Assembly: GCA_003427395.1 (NCBI GenBank)
Contig: BFEA01000215.1
Location: 885,341 to 949,340, forward strand
Reading direction: 5' to 3'
DNA length: 64,000 nucleotides
Origin: Chara braunii
Lineage: Eukaryota; Streptophyta; Charophyceae; Charales; Characeae
The translations under genes were made by a program, and so were the position numbers. Under the pieces are notes generated by a model. It saw only the letters and a list, made by a program, of their open reading frames with translations, did no database searches and was not told the origin of the DNA. Numbering within the stretch: position 1 is the stretch's first letter; every line of letters begins with the position of its first letter. Positions 21,841 to 32,353 of this stretch are shown here, piece by piece.

Positions 21841-23337
21841 GCCAGTGGAGCATTTTCAAATGCTGATTATCTCTTGTGGCATCGATTCAATGATGATCGG
21901 CAGCTCTATACGACTACCAACAGGTGAATGTGCTCGGACCCAGCATCGCAGATCTCGCCACGTACTCGCTCCTGAGCGAACGAGTGACATACGCGGGAAT
22001 ATACGTGGACATTACGCAGCTGCCTGGCCAAGAAACCACCAGGGGCTTCATCGAGTTTTGCGCGCTTCAGGTGGACCATTTTTGTGCATAGCGTCGCCAC
22101 GTTCATCGGCGATTTGATGCTTTTGGACGATCGACACCGGGAACCGGTGTGAAACTTTCAGCGAGAGTACGCGGTGCAGGTGGCGAGATAAGTGGCACGT
22201 GTGCAGGGAAGGGCCATCGATTCACACCTTACCACTCGCTGCTGAGATGGGCGTCGGACGGACCACTGGCACTAGTGCCTCAGTTGCCTGCGCTTCTCTC
22301 GCCTGCTGATTTCCTCAACATCCAAGCCATTCCCCCTCCCTCATACTAAATGCCTCCCTTCTTTTCTTACACCACCCTCCCCTATCAACTCACGGAGAGC
22401 CCCTGCCCCATGCGCAACTTCTCAAAGTACGTGGTAGAGCTGGAAGACGTGGAGCCGCTGCTGCAAGCTGACAAGGACGCGTGGGAATTACACCGGGCGC
22501 TGTATGGATCGGTGGTGTTGGGCATGTTCCGGTTTGCCGTGTCGTTCGACGAGCACAATATCGCTGAGAATCTGCGCGTGTACTACGTCATTTACGGCCC
22601 AAGCTGGAGAAGGAGGGTACAGTGGCATTGTACCCGTTTGGGGAGATCGGAACATGCACGCCGGGATTGTTGGAGCTCAACCATATCGAATTGCTGTCTA
22701 TCGCGCAAGTGATCACCAACGAAGAGGAAGATCTCCAACTTCGCCTGCGAACAGCATCGGCTCCACGGCGATGCTACCATGCGGTGGTGATACCGGACTA
22801 TATCGCACGGGAGGGAGAAAAGGTGGTTAGCATCGTTGACAGGAAGTCGCTGCAGCCCCCCTCATCCTATCCCAAGCCAGTAATCGCGATGACCCTCAGG
22901 AAGATGCCCAAGAAGAGACGTTGACAGCCATCGCCAGAGACGCAAGGAAGCCGAGTGGGACCCGGAGAAGAGGTGGACCAGGCCGAGCGGGTGTGGAACC
23001 CAGATTCCGTTCCGGAGAGCAAGGCGACGCAAATCAAGGGACCTCCATCGGGAGAAGGGGCAGGCTCAAGCAGATTTCGGATATGCCGAAGCCCTTGGGA
23101 GCCGATACCACCACCGCCACTCCTTCCCGATCTCAATCTTGATGGAGCCGGCCCGTCAACAACAACAGGAGGAGGAGGAATGGGAGGAATACCATATCCC
23201 GCACCCAAACCCCCCATCCTCGCAGGACCTTTCCGCTTCCACCAGCCACCCAGGCGTGCCCCGGTCATTGACCTTAGCAGTTCCTCCGAACCGGACGGTC
23301 CAACCGACGAATGTCGCATTCATGGTGGAGCCTGCAA

Positions 23338-23410
23338 CAATCAGGCTCGAAGCGATCGAGGGGGCCCTGCGTCCTGATCCTGCATGGGAGCCATATTTGG
23401 AGCCGCCATT
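23338..23410. repeat. 73-bp copy left of the assembly gap
   Basis: This segment, starting caatcaggctcgaagc and ending gagccgccatt, is identical base for base to 23776-23848 on the other side of the N run. See the gap entry for the interpretation. Confidence 0.97.
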
Positions 23411-23775
23411 NNNNNNNNNNNNNNNNNNNNNNNNNNNNNNNNNNNNNNNNNNNNNNNNNNNNNNNNNNNNNNNNNNNNNNNNNNNNNNNNNNNNNNNNNN
23501 NNNNNNNNNNNNNNNNNNNNNNNNNNNNNNNNNNNNNNNNNNNNNNNNNNNNNNNNNNNNNNNNNNNNNNNNNNNNNNNNNNNNNNNNNNNNNNNNNNNN
23601 NNNNNNNNNNNNNNNNNNNNNNNNNNNNNNNNNNNNNNNNNNNNNNNNNNNNNNNNNNNNNNNNNNNNNNNNNNNNNNNNNNNNNNNNNNNNNNNNNNNN
23701 NNNNNNNNNNNNNNNNNNNNNNNNNNNNNNNNNNNNNNNNNNNNNNNNNNNNNNNNNNNNNNNNNNNNNNNNNNN
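23411..23775. other. Assembly gap of 365 Ns between identical ends
   Basis: The N run is flanked by two identical 73-bp sequences (23338-23410 and 23776-23848). When the duplicate is collapsed to one copy, the frame through this point stays open into EGASWPDWQERS and a stop at 23912-23914. The simplest reading is that two contig ends overlap and should have been merged, so the gap probably holds no real sequence. Confidence 0.9.
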
Positions 23776-24205
23776 CAATCAGGCTCGAAGCGATCGAGGG
23801 GGCCCTGCGTCCTGATCCTGCATGGGAGCCATATTTGGAGCCGCCATTTGAAGGTGCGTCGTGGCCAGACTGGCAGGAACGCTCATCTACGAGGTCGGCC
23901 AGCGGCCGAATGTAATGAACCATTTCCTTGTCATCGCGGTGCTCAAGAGGGAACCACGGTCGTATACCGAAACCCATCTGGTGATGGTGGGTCCCGGGAC
24001 TCGCACGGTGCAGCGACGGGTCTGCGGGCCATTGCGGGTCTGGCGCCACGGGTTCTGGCACACGTAGTTGGGCCTTTCTCTACCCCTCCTTCATCCAACA
24101 CCACTTTAAAGAAGTGGAGGCGTCGACAACTCCGGCTTAGCTAGTTGCCTTTCTTCCTCCTCTTCCTCCCCATCTTAATCATGAGATCAACCACTTCCTA
24201 TGAGC

Positions 24206-24206
24206 T

Positions 24207-24238
<32 letters not shown>

Positions 24239-24325
24239 TTCATCTAGCTAATTAGAAAGGTCGTGCGGCAAGAACACGCTGTGTATCCTGTAAAAAAAAA
24301 AAATATATATATATATATATTTTTT
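24206..24325. repeat. TTC microsatellite and A/AT/T palindromic tract
   Basis: A ttc run (about 24206-24242) is followed at 24292-24329 by an A-run, a (ta) run and a T-run that together are self-complementary. Just downstream, two ttgggccag...gaagaa...ggccgcc blocks (about 24333 and 24431) are a short duplication. This fills the space before the 3' LTR; no clear polypurine tract was recognised. Confidence 0.8.
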
Positions 24326-24539
24326 TTTTGATTGGGCCAGCTGACGATGAAGGGGCCGCCTGATCATGTGTATAATGGGAGGGCAGATCCACAACGATGC
24401 GGGATGCATCGAAGTAGCATAGGTGATGCATTGGGCCAGTTGAGGAAGAAATGGCCGCCCGGATCCTCAAAGTAATTAGAATGTCAGTACAACAGTCAGG
24501 AGACTGCTATTTTTTTTGGAACCCCCTACGCATCACAGA

Positions 24540-26850
24540 TGTGATAAGCCAAGATCCGCACTCGGCAGCTTCCCGTACCCTTAAGGGAAAATCCCACGAA
24601 AAGCCCCGAAGCACGGATTCAAGATAGTAGGGAAAAACGGGGCTTCATTTCTTTTTCTTTCTTTCTTTTTTTTTTGAAAAGAGGGATGGAGTAGAAAATG
24701 TAATTCGGTTCTCGCATGGCCAGTTAGCACTCGCGCCAAGAAATTCAAGAAGCAGTTGGGACTTGGCGGGAGTAGGAATTTTGAATATTTTGTGCGCGCG
24801 GCTGTTTTTCGAAATTTTGCGCGCCACCTAAACCCGCTCTTTCGTTCTGCATCCCCGCGCCATATTCCCTTCTTGCTGCGCATTCCGTTCCTGGATGCCT
24901 GTTCGTCTTCCCTCTAAACGAACTTCGATCCCCTTCTTCCCCTTTTCCTGCGAACGATTCGTTGTTTGATTGGGTTGGTCGGGCCAATGTGGTGGTAGCG
25001 GGAAGCGCACCCCACTTGGACGGCCACCCCAATCACGCAGATCGTCCGACTCACCTCCTTTGATCCTTCTAGAATGTATGCCCTTCTTTTGTCCTGCCCA
25101 TCTACACCCCGTGCTTCGTGCAGCCTCCCCGCCGCTTTCCACGCAATAAATTCTCACAACCCTTTCCTCACTCTCTTTGATCTCAGCTGCAAGCTGCGCA
25201 AGCTATTTGCGAAGCCCGCGCCGTCGGAAAGGCTCAATGTGCCCCGTGGTGGGCCGAGTGACGACGGGTGGCGGAGTTAGCAGTAGACTTGGGGTAAGGA
25301 AGTCAGAGGGACTGAGCGGTGGTGGAGATCAGACGCTGGCAGCGGCAGGGCCTTGTGGCTATGGTTGTCGGTGGTTTTAACGGATTGGGGACTGGGCCTC
25401 GAGCGGTCAACCGTGAGAATTCTGTATTTTAAGACGAGTTTTTTCTCCATTGCTGCTTTGTCCCCGTGTGATGTGTGCATGGTCCCAATGTGTGGCTAAT
25501 CCATTATGCATGTTCAGGTATAAAAGTCTATGGATGTTGAATGTTGCATGGAGGGTTCTATGGGTAGGTGTGTGTATGCGCCTCCGAGCCTGATGATCGG
25601 AAGTACCGAGTGTGGATTGCTTGCATGAGTGCATGAATGCGTCGGTCCTTCCCCTTTTTATTCGCCCTTAACCCGCACGAGTGTGCGGGATACGCGCCAC
25701 CCTCCTACCGTGGTCTCTCTCACTCTCATTGTGCTCAGGTCGGGACCCCCAGGAGAGACGGATAATTTCGAAGAGAACGGTCATCCGCATCCTCGTGAAG
25801 CATCCGACCTTTCCGTGCCTACCCTGGGGTGCCCGATACCGCATTCAGGTTGATGCTACAAAGAGAGAGACGGAGAAAGAGAGCTAGGCGCATCTTTTTT
25901 CCGGCAGTATTCGTTGGTTTTTCCATGGAGTCAGGTTTTTTCTCGACGGGCGGAAGCGCGGTCGTGGCCCGGGCTCGGACCTTGTCTCAGAGCGTCGCAG
26001 CACGCTTTCGCCCTTCCCGATTGCAGTTGACGACGACGTCTACTGCGATGTGGACGTGCGAAGCCAACTGTGGCGCACTGAGCTAATCCATCTTTATAAC
26101 CGCACCCAGGGGCGCCACATGAGTGGGTTCCTGTTGATTAAGCGATTTTCTTCCCCGGCTTTAATCTTGCCCCTACACTGACCTCACGGTGCTGCACTGG
26201 TCCACTGTGCACACCGCGTGGCGGCCGCAGTTCAATTGCCACTGGTGTCGTCAGGGGGACTCGTGCTCGTGGCGACGGTTGGTCCTGGGGTACGAAGAAG
26301 CAGTCCGCTTCCCCAAACTCTCCCGCAATGTGGGTGCCCTCCCCGCCCATTTTCGAACTTGGGTTCCACTGACCTGCCCGACCCCGAGCAGCCCCGTGTT
26401 GTGCTGTCCGCACGGACTCGACGAGTCGGACGTCGAAACTTGAACCCAATTTCGGGGCTCCGCCTCTAAGGGCCGCGTGAACCTGGCGCCTCGGGAAACG
26501 GAGCTCTGTTCCCGACGACTTCGGTTCTCTTCTCCCCTCCCCTCTCGTTTTGTTTTCTTCCCTTTTTTTTTCATATGGTGACGACAGTCGGCCGGTAGGA
26601 CACCGTTGTTCGGCCCTGGCGACAGCTCAAGCCCCTGCCCAAGCACCTTGGCCTGATGAAAGAGTCCCCCGTTTCGTCCGGGTGGCTCAACCCCCACGGC
26701 CAAAAATCCTCGGCCACGCCCCTAACAACTCTGATCGGGGTCCGAAGCACGGAACACCGCATGGGGCGTGAGGTTGGCGCATCACACGCGAGCTCCACTT
26801 GAGGGTTGCAACATACCTTTCGACGGGAGACCAGGCAACTGCACACTACA
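24540..26850 (+). repeat. 3' LTR of gypsy element A
   Basis: Collinear with 13647-15955 over its full length, including TATAAAAG at 25519-25526, the ATG-free leader-like region and the terminal gcaactgcacact(a/g)ca. Small indels, for example an extra cccttaagggaaaat near 24578, separate the two LTRs. The LINE sequence interrupted by the element resumes directly after it. Confidence 0.88.
25519..25526 (+). promoter_or_regulatory. TATA box candidate in 3' LTR
   Basis: TATAAAAG at the position equivalent to 14615-14622 of the 5' LTR, with conserved flanks. In a 3' LTR it could drive transcription outward into the LINE remnant on the same strand. Confidence 0.45.
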
Positions 26851-28531
26851 TTCGCAAGGTGGCCTAGAAATACAAAATTCTTGACAAGAGCGTGGGCGGC
26901 CTGGGGGTCCTCAACCCGGGCCTGCAAGATGAAGCGTTGCGGATGAAATGGATCGTCAAACTCCTTACAGACTACAACCTCCCATGGGCCTCGCTGGCCT
27001 TGGCATGCATCCGAAGCCTGCCCAAGTACACGACACCTCCCAGCATGAGGGGATTACTCTGGGCCATGGCTAAGCCATGGGCAGCACAACGAGAGCAGCC
27101 TGAAGCTTCGAGGCACGACAAAAAGCAACTGATAGACACATGGCACGCCACACCCCTTGTCAAAGTCGCATACCCGACTAGCAGGGACGAAGTGCTTTGC
27201 CAGCCCCTTTTTTGTAATGATGCAATGACAGACTCAGAGGGACACCCCTGGCTCCTCACGGTGCAGGACAACCATTGGGGAACGTGGTTGGAGAAAGGGG
27301 TCTGGCAGATTGATCATTTGTGGAACGACACCCATGGCCGCTGGAAGACGTCGACCGAACTGCCCTGCCAACTAAAAGGATGCCACAGTCTAGAAGAGAA
27401 CCTCTACTTCGTCATTTCCTCAATCCCTATCGCATGGCAAGCAAAGCTCCAAGGCCGGCCAAGTTGGGCAGTCGGTGATTGCGCACCCTGGGAAAGCGAA
27501 CCTACCCCAACCCCAGTCCTAAAGTTCATCTTCCCCGTGGGGCCTGCAGCAAGCTGGAACAATATGCTGATGTACAACATACCACAATCTGGGGCTACTC
27601 TTAGCTCCGTACTCACGACAATGCCGATCCCCATCACAGTGAAACTGCACCTTCTCAAAAAAGTGAGGGTCCTGTAAACCACAGATCCCCCCCACAAACC
27701 CACCTCTTCGCCCCAGCTACCCCGCTGCGGGAATTGGAATTCGACTCGGTGGAATGGGGCTGGAAATTGGGGATGTCGCACGACTCAGTGCAGCGTATAT
27801 GGGCCTTCACACAATACACAACACGTCTCAGGTACCACGTGCAAAGTCGCCACATAGACGTGTGGTCAACCTTGAAGCACCACTGGCAAACAAGGCTACA
27901 AATTTCCCTCCTAGCATCAACCAAAGCCCCCTGGCAGATCACCCACTCGGTAAGCAATCCCTGCCTCTGTTCCTTGCAATGGCTAATATTGTACGTCGCC
28001 CTGCCTGTCAACGAGTGGCTAAGCCGGCGACGCAGCAGGCAACACGCATCTGCATCGGACGAACTTTGCGTGCTGTGTGACACGGTACAGGCGGAAAATG
28101 TCCACCACAACCTCCTGCTCTGTGATGACGCTGCATCTGCCTGGGAGCTAATGGCAGCTTTTTGGGAATCAATCACCTTGAAAACCCTCCCGGTCAGCCC
28201 AACCGCCAGGATCTAAGGGCTGGCACTCCCGCCGGACCTCACAGCCTGGGAACGCAAACTTTTTGAGAGACTTCGACTGTTTATGTTGTGGCTCGTCTGG
28301 CGTAAAAGATGCCAGCTGACTATTCCCCAGACGGACTACATAGCCCCACTCACATGGCATAACCTTCGAGAAGAAGTGGAGCTAGAATACCACACCAACT
28401 GGAAGCAAACACGACAGAAATTTAAGGAAAACCCCAGCAAGCAAGGAGATTTCCTGCGGAAGTTCATCCATCAAACGCTCACCAATGGCAGAATTGCAAC
28501 TCTACAGGGGAGGCACCTCCTTTTTGCATAA
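26851..28531 (+). pseudogene. LINE RT C-terminus and zinc finger, right half of split element
   Basis: Starts with KVA-stop-KYKILDKSVGGLGVLNPGLQ, matching KIAWHYITRKPSKGGLGIIDPKQ of the LINE at 49895-49960. It continues RMKWIVKLL and SMRGLLWAMAKPW, as at 49984-50115. After frameshifts near 27675-27730 comes the zf-RVT type finger: LCSLQWLILYVALPVNEWL (from 27963), CVLCDTVQAENVHHNLLLC (about 28070-28125), then FMLWLVWRKRC and a C-terminus ending at 28529-28531. Together with 12985-13646 it is one LINE copy opened by gypsy element A. Confidence 0.88.
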
Positions 28532-28551
28532 GGCAAGGACTCCCCGCGACT

Positions 28552-28712
28552 CACACGGCCACAGTCTTCCCCCAGCCCCCCCCCCCCCCCCCTCTCCCGT
28601 GACCCTGCCCCTTGCCTTGCTGGAATCCCCCCGACACCCGCAGCCACAGTCTCCCCCAGCCCCGCCGCCCCCCCCCCGTCTCCCACGACCCTGCCCCTTG
28701 CCTCGCTGTGAA
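28552..28712 (+). repeat. Poly-C containing tandem duplication
   Basis: Two units of about 75-85 bases share ccacagtct(t)cccccagcccc, a run of C of variable length and cgaccctgccccttgcctcgctg. It lies directly after the LINE coding end, so it is probably part of that element's 3' untranslated region. Confidence 0.85.
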
Positions 28713-30139
28713 GACAACCCCAACTGTTGCCACGAAGACAATGTAAGGACAGCATTGACACACGTCATCAGACGGAGCTGGTGGCCATGCCACCCGGCTG
28801 AAGCATCATGACTGCAGCACAGGCCGCGCTTGGCAGCTGACAAGCAGGCGAAGCACAATGAGACACTGGGCATCGCCGGGAACAAGGGAAGGATGGAAGG
28901 CGTGTTTACAGGACCGGCGAACCGTGCACTCGTGGAACTGTGCTACCGGCGGAAGGCAATTGGAGCATCGGGTGCTCCAATAAGGATGCACAAACCCGAG
29001 TCAAGTAATCTTTGGGGTTTCCCAGAGAACGCAGGGTCTCCTGGTGCGGTGTGACCCCCGTTTGGGGATCGCCACAGGCGTACGACTCGGGCAGGGGACA
29101 GGACACTACAGCGCAGGTAGGCACGAGCAGGACCGTGCACCGACCCTCGAGGCAGTGCACACGGAGTACCGTCAAAAAGGAGAGGATCAAGAACGACGGG
29201 GGTTTAAAGGGGACGGGATAGGAGTAAAGAGAGGAGTTGGGAAGGCAAGAATAAGGTCAAGATAGAATATAAGGAGGCTAGCCAAGGCCCAAAGGAAGCA
29301 AGGCGGGTCAGGGGTTAGGATAAGGGAAAGTGTGGTTCAGGGTTTGAGGCTTGGGAGGTTGAATGGAGTTCTGGCAATGTGGTCCACTTTGGCTCAGGCC
29401 CATGGGGTCCCGTCAAAAGCATAACGTTGGGTAATGCTCCCAGACCCGGTCCTTATGTAGGGTGGCTGGCCACGCTCGCTGTTATGTTGGAAATGAACGA
29501 TCTGTTTTAGTAAAGAAAGGAAAAAAAAAGGTTGCCACCACTACTGCTGACAGTTTTATATGAACTCTGAAAACTAAGGGTTTCATAAAAACACTAGTCA
29601 CGAGTTGTGGAGGGTACCCAGTCGCCCAAGGATGGAACCGTCATTGGGAAATACCCATCGCCGACAACGAAATCATTCAGTCGGAACTTGCAAAACCTTC
29701 CTCCTGCACAAAGTGAGGGATATCAAGTACTCTTCAAGCCGAGTACGATCCAAAAGAATGGGGATGGGCACAAAGAAACCAAAGGAAAAGCTTAGCTATT
29801 TCAGATTACATGGGACAGGGACCACTATGACATTGGGACCAAATTTGGATAAGAGTTGGGTCTGAGAACAAAAGATCCAACATCGGACATCTGTAATGAC
29901 CTGCAAACACGAACTGAGACACACAACTGATTTTTTTGTTTTGCTCATGGAATGAATGCTTTGCTGAGTTTCCCGCTTGTTGCTGAGTTCTCTAAGTCTG
30001 TGTGTGTGCATGCTTGCTGGTCCGCATGCCTGTCTGAGTACTTGTCGGCTTGAGTGTGTGTGTGTGACCCGCAAGGGCACTTGTTCGTTCAAAGGGCTCG
30101 AAGGGCCGGTACTTACCCGTGGCCGTGACATTGAGGGTT
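28713..30139. other. Non-coding stretch, probably LINE 3' UTR then unique sequence
   Basis: No protein domain is visible. A perfect hairpin lies at 28959-28981. An A-rich run (gaaaggaaaaaaaaagg near 29514-29530) may be the tail of the split LINE, since it lies about 1 kb beyond that LINE's coding end on the same strand. From there to 30139 I see no repeat or gene. Confidence 0.45.
28959..28981. other. Perfect 9-bp hairpin, ATTGGAGCA/TGCTCCAAT
   Basis: Arms 28959-28967 and 28973-28981 are exactly complementary around a 5-base loop. The core GGAGC/GCTCC word is the same pair seen in the 3' hairpins of other LINE-type elements in the window, but in reversed order here. Confidence 0.7.
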
Positions 30140-30612
30140 GCAGCGGGGAAAACACTCAAGTAGTAGGTAGGTCGGTACCACACCAGGTAGAGGTAGATGT
30201 GCCTGGTACTCGAGGCTGAGCAGAAGAAGACAAAAGTTGGCATTTTTAGCGGCCCAGTAGTTGTAGGCTAGGTCTAGGAGGGTACCAGTCCAACCAGTTT
30301 GAGTCTAGGGCCTGTGCGGGCAATATCAGAGTCTGCAATGATGTTTCCCTCCAAAAGGGAGGAGGTACCGGTTGCTTGCAGGTCGCGCGGCCTAGGAAGT
30401 CACTCGCCAAGAGGCAAGCAGGCCGCTATATCTCCAGGAGGAGCAAGGTGCTCCTCCTCATTGTCGGTGTGCAAGTTTGGCGACACCCTGGTTGGAGCGC
30501 TGGCTGGAGCAGCGCTGATGGGGAAGGAGCAAGGACACGCAGGAGGAAGAAGACCAAGACTAGGAAGGGGGAACCCCAAAGGTACTTACCTGGCTATGGT
30601 GGTTGCCATCTT
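30140..30612 (+). repeat. Direct repeat copy 1 (partner 30991-31446)
   Basis: About 473 bases starting gcagcgg and gtagtaggtaggtcgg and ending ggctatggtggttgccatctt, nearly identical to the second copy. This copy has an extra gctggagcagcgctg (about 30501-30515), a 15-base internal duplication. Frames read through both copies but show no known domain. Confidence 0.93.
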
Positions 30613-30990
30613 CATCACCTTGGTGGGTGCTGCAGCAGAAAGGCCCCAGTTGGGATAGAGCTACACCACGAAGCTTCGAGGCAGAGTGAGGCATGGCGGC
30701 CTGAGCTAGAGCAGCCATCACTGCTTTGTGTTGTCCTTTGGACAGCAGGGTGATGCCCTGGTGGTCCGCCATAGCCTCGACCTTGGAGGAAGGACGAAGA
30801 AGGGTGGCCATGGCTATGGTGGACCTCATGTGCTACCTGCAGTAAAAGAGGGATTCGGACATTGATTTTTGTTCAGCCATTCAGGAGAGTGTTTGGCGAA
30901 GAAGAAGAGCATTATCATTGGTCTATGCTGGTGCACATCATCTTCTTCTTCTTCTTCAAGTGGCAGGGACAGAGGGCCGCGAGACTTAGA

Positions 30991-31446
30991 ACAGCGGAAA
31001 GGACTCGAGTAGTAGGTAGGTCGGTACCACACCAGGTAGAGGTAAATGTGCCTGGTACTCGAGGCTGAGCAGAAGAAGACAAAAGTTGGCATTTTTAACG
31101 GCCCAGTAGTTGTAGGCTAGGTCTAGGAGGGTACCAGTCCAACCAGTTTGAGTCTAGGGCCTGTACGGGCAATATCAGAGTCTGCAATGATGTTTCCCTC
31201 CAAAAGGGAGGAGGTACCGGTTGCTTGCCGGTCGCGCGGCCTAGGAAGTCGCTCGCCAAGAGGCAAGCAGGCCGCTATATCTCCAGGAAGAGCAAGGTGC
31301 TCCTCCTCATTGTCGATGTGCAAGTTTGGCGACACACTGGTTGGAGCGCTGATGGGGAAGGAGCAAGGACACGCAGGAGGAAGAAGACCAGGACTGGGAA
31401 GGGGGAGCCCCAAAGGTACTTACCTGGCTATGGTGGTTGCCATCTT
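30991..31446 (+). repeat. Direct repeat copy 2
   Basis: About 456 bases, same orientation as copy 1, starting 851 bases after it. The gag remnant of gypsy element B begins within about 90 bases of its end, so this may be the end of that element's 5' LTR or leader, present twice. The intervening 378 bases include a ttc microsatellite (30943-30958). Confidence 0.9.
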
Positions 31447-32353
31447 TGAGGTACACGACACTCAAAGAGTGAACAAGTCCTTGATCCTAGAGACGAACGT
31501 CGAGGCTATCGTAAGAGGTTTCCTAGAAGTCTAAGTTATGCAAGTTGGGTATCCCAAGATCGATCTAACGGAATGGCTTAAGGTCACCCAGGGGGCCACT
31601 CTCGAAGAGATACTATTAGCGCAATACAAAGACCCTGACGTTGCAGCTAGAGTACGGATGCAACTCGATGAACTTAAGCGCGGCAAGTGGCAAGGCACCA
31701 TGCACAAATTGCAGTTGCATGTCATGAAACTCTTTGCGACACTAGGATTGGAACTGACAGCGCAATCGTGCTTCGATGTCGTTACAGGTGCGGTTCCCAC
31801 CCATTTCGCCAATCGCCTAGGCAAGTATTTCTTGGGTTACACTGACTAGTTTTCCTTGATGAAGGATGTAGTCAGTCTAGAGGTAGGAGACCTCTTTACC
31901 ACAACAAGCAAAACATAAAGAACATTGTTCGCGGATGATTTTGTGGCAGCAACCATCTTGCTGCGCTTGACTTGTTGGAGGTGGAAGGGGAGGCCGAAGC
32001 AGATGACCCCACTTTTGGCGACGGCCAAGAACAGGACGCTCATACAACCTACTCTTCCACCCAAGAATCTGAGATTAAAAACAAAGATAAAAAATTCAGT
32101 CCCTTCAAAAGGACTGCCCATACTAAGGGAAACCAAAACTGGAATTCAGTCAGGAACTTCGTCGCATTCCCTAAGGAAGCCAAAATCCCAACCAATTCGG
32201 AGGACACAAGTACTAAACCTTGGGTGGACCTCCGAATTCAGTGAGGTTGAATGGAAGGCTAGGATAAAGAAGGGAGGTTGTCTGCACTGGCAAAAAACTA
32301 GTCATAAGGTCCAAGGATGCTTTGGGCTGCAGGGAAACTTGAATCGGGTGTAG
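31447..32353 (+). pseudogene. gag of gypsy element B
   Basis: A gag-like capsid segment reads at 31538-31849 (YPKIDLTEWLKVTQGATLEE, MKLFATLGLEL, HFANRLGKYFLGY). After stops, a second part (31925-32353) is Lys/Thr-rich and ends in CLHWQKTSHKVQGCFG. That looks like a CCHC zinc knuckle whose second Cys has become Trp. Stops near 31848 and 31918 and a frame change break it. The order gag, protease, RT continues downstream on the same strand. Confidence 0.7.

Larger units (their letters stand above)
21841..23914 (+). pseudogene. Post-integrase coding region of unknown function (element A)
   Basis: Between integrase and the 3' LTR about 2 kb shows coding character in linked pieces: SIADLATYSLLSERVTYAGI with ITQLPGQETTRGFIEF (21940-22090), a 22350-22712 piece with KYVVELEDVEPLLQADKDAW and NIAENLRVYYVIYG, a 22622-22924 piece with LYPFGEIGTCTPGLLELNHI, and Pro/Glu-rich segments from 22955 to 23914. 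One piece contains PVIDLSSSSEPD, which looks like a SUMO-interaction motif. No membrane segment, signal peptide or envelope signature is seen. Frameshifts separate the pieces and the N gap lies inside. I do not recognise the family; it may be an element-specific accessory ORF or a captured host fragment. Confidence 0.5.
13647..26850 (+). mobile_element. Ty3/gypsy LTR retrotransposon A, inserted in a LINE
   Basis: A 13.2-kb element bounded by two same-orientation 2.3-kb LTRs that both start TGTGATAAGCCA and end near CACACT(G/A)CA. Internal order on the plus strand is gag zinc knuckles, protease, RT, RNase H, integrase, which is the Ty3/gypsy order, followed by about 2 kb of further coding potential before the 3' LTR. 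The LTRs differ at many positions and by small indels, so the insertion is not recent. I could not recognise a convincing primer binding site or a target duplication; boundaries may be off by a few bases. Stops and frameshifts make it non-autonomous as assembled. Confidence 0.88.

Noticed and set aside
21841-23914. Envelope gene making element A an endogenous retrovirus
   Set aside because: No signal peptide, membrane segment or envelope-type motif is visible; the composition is Pro/Glu/Ser-rich.
30140-31446. The two direct repeats as an LTR pair
   Set aside because: Only 378 bases separate them and no primer site or coding region lies between.
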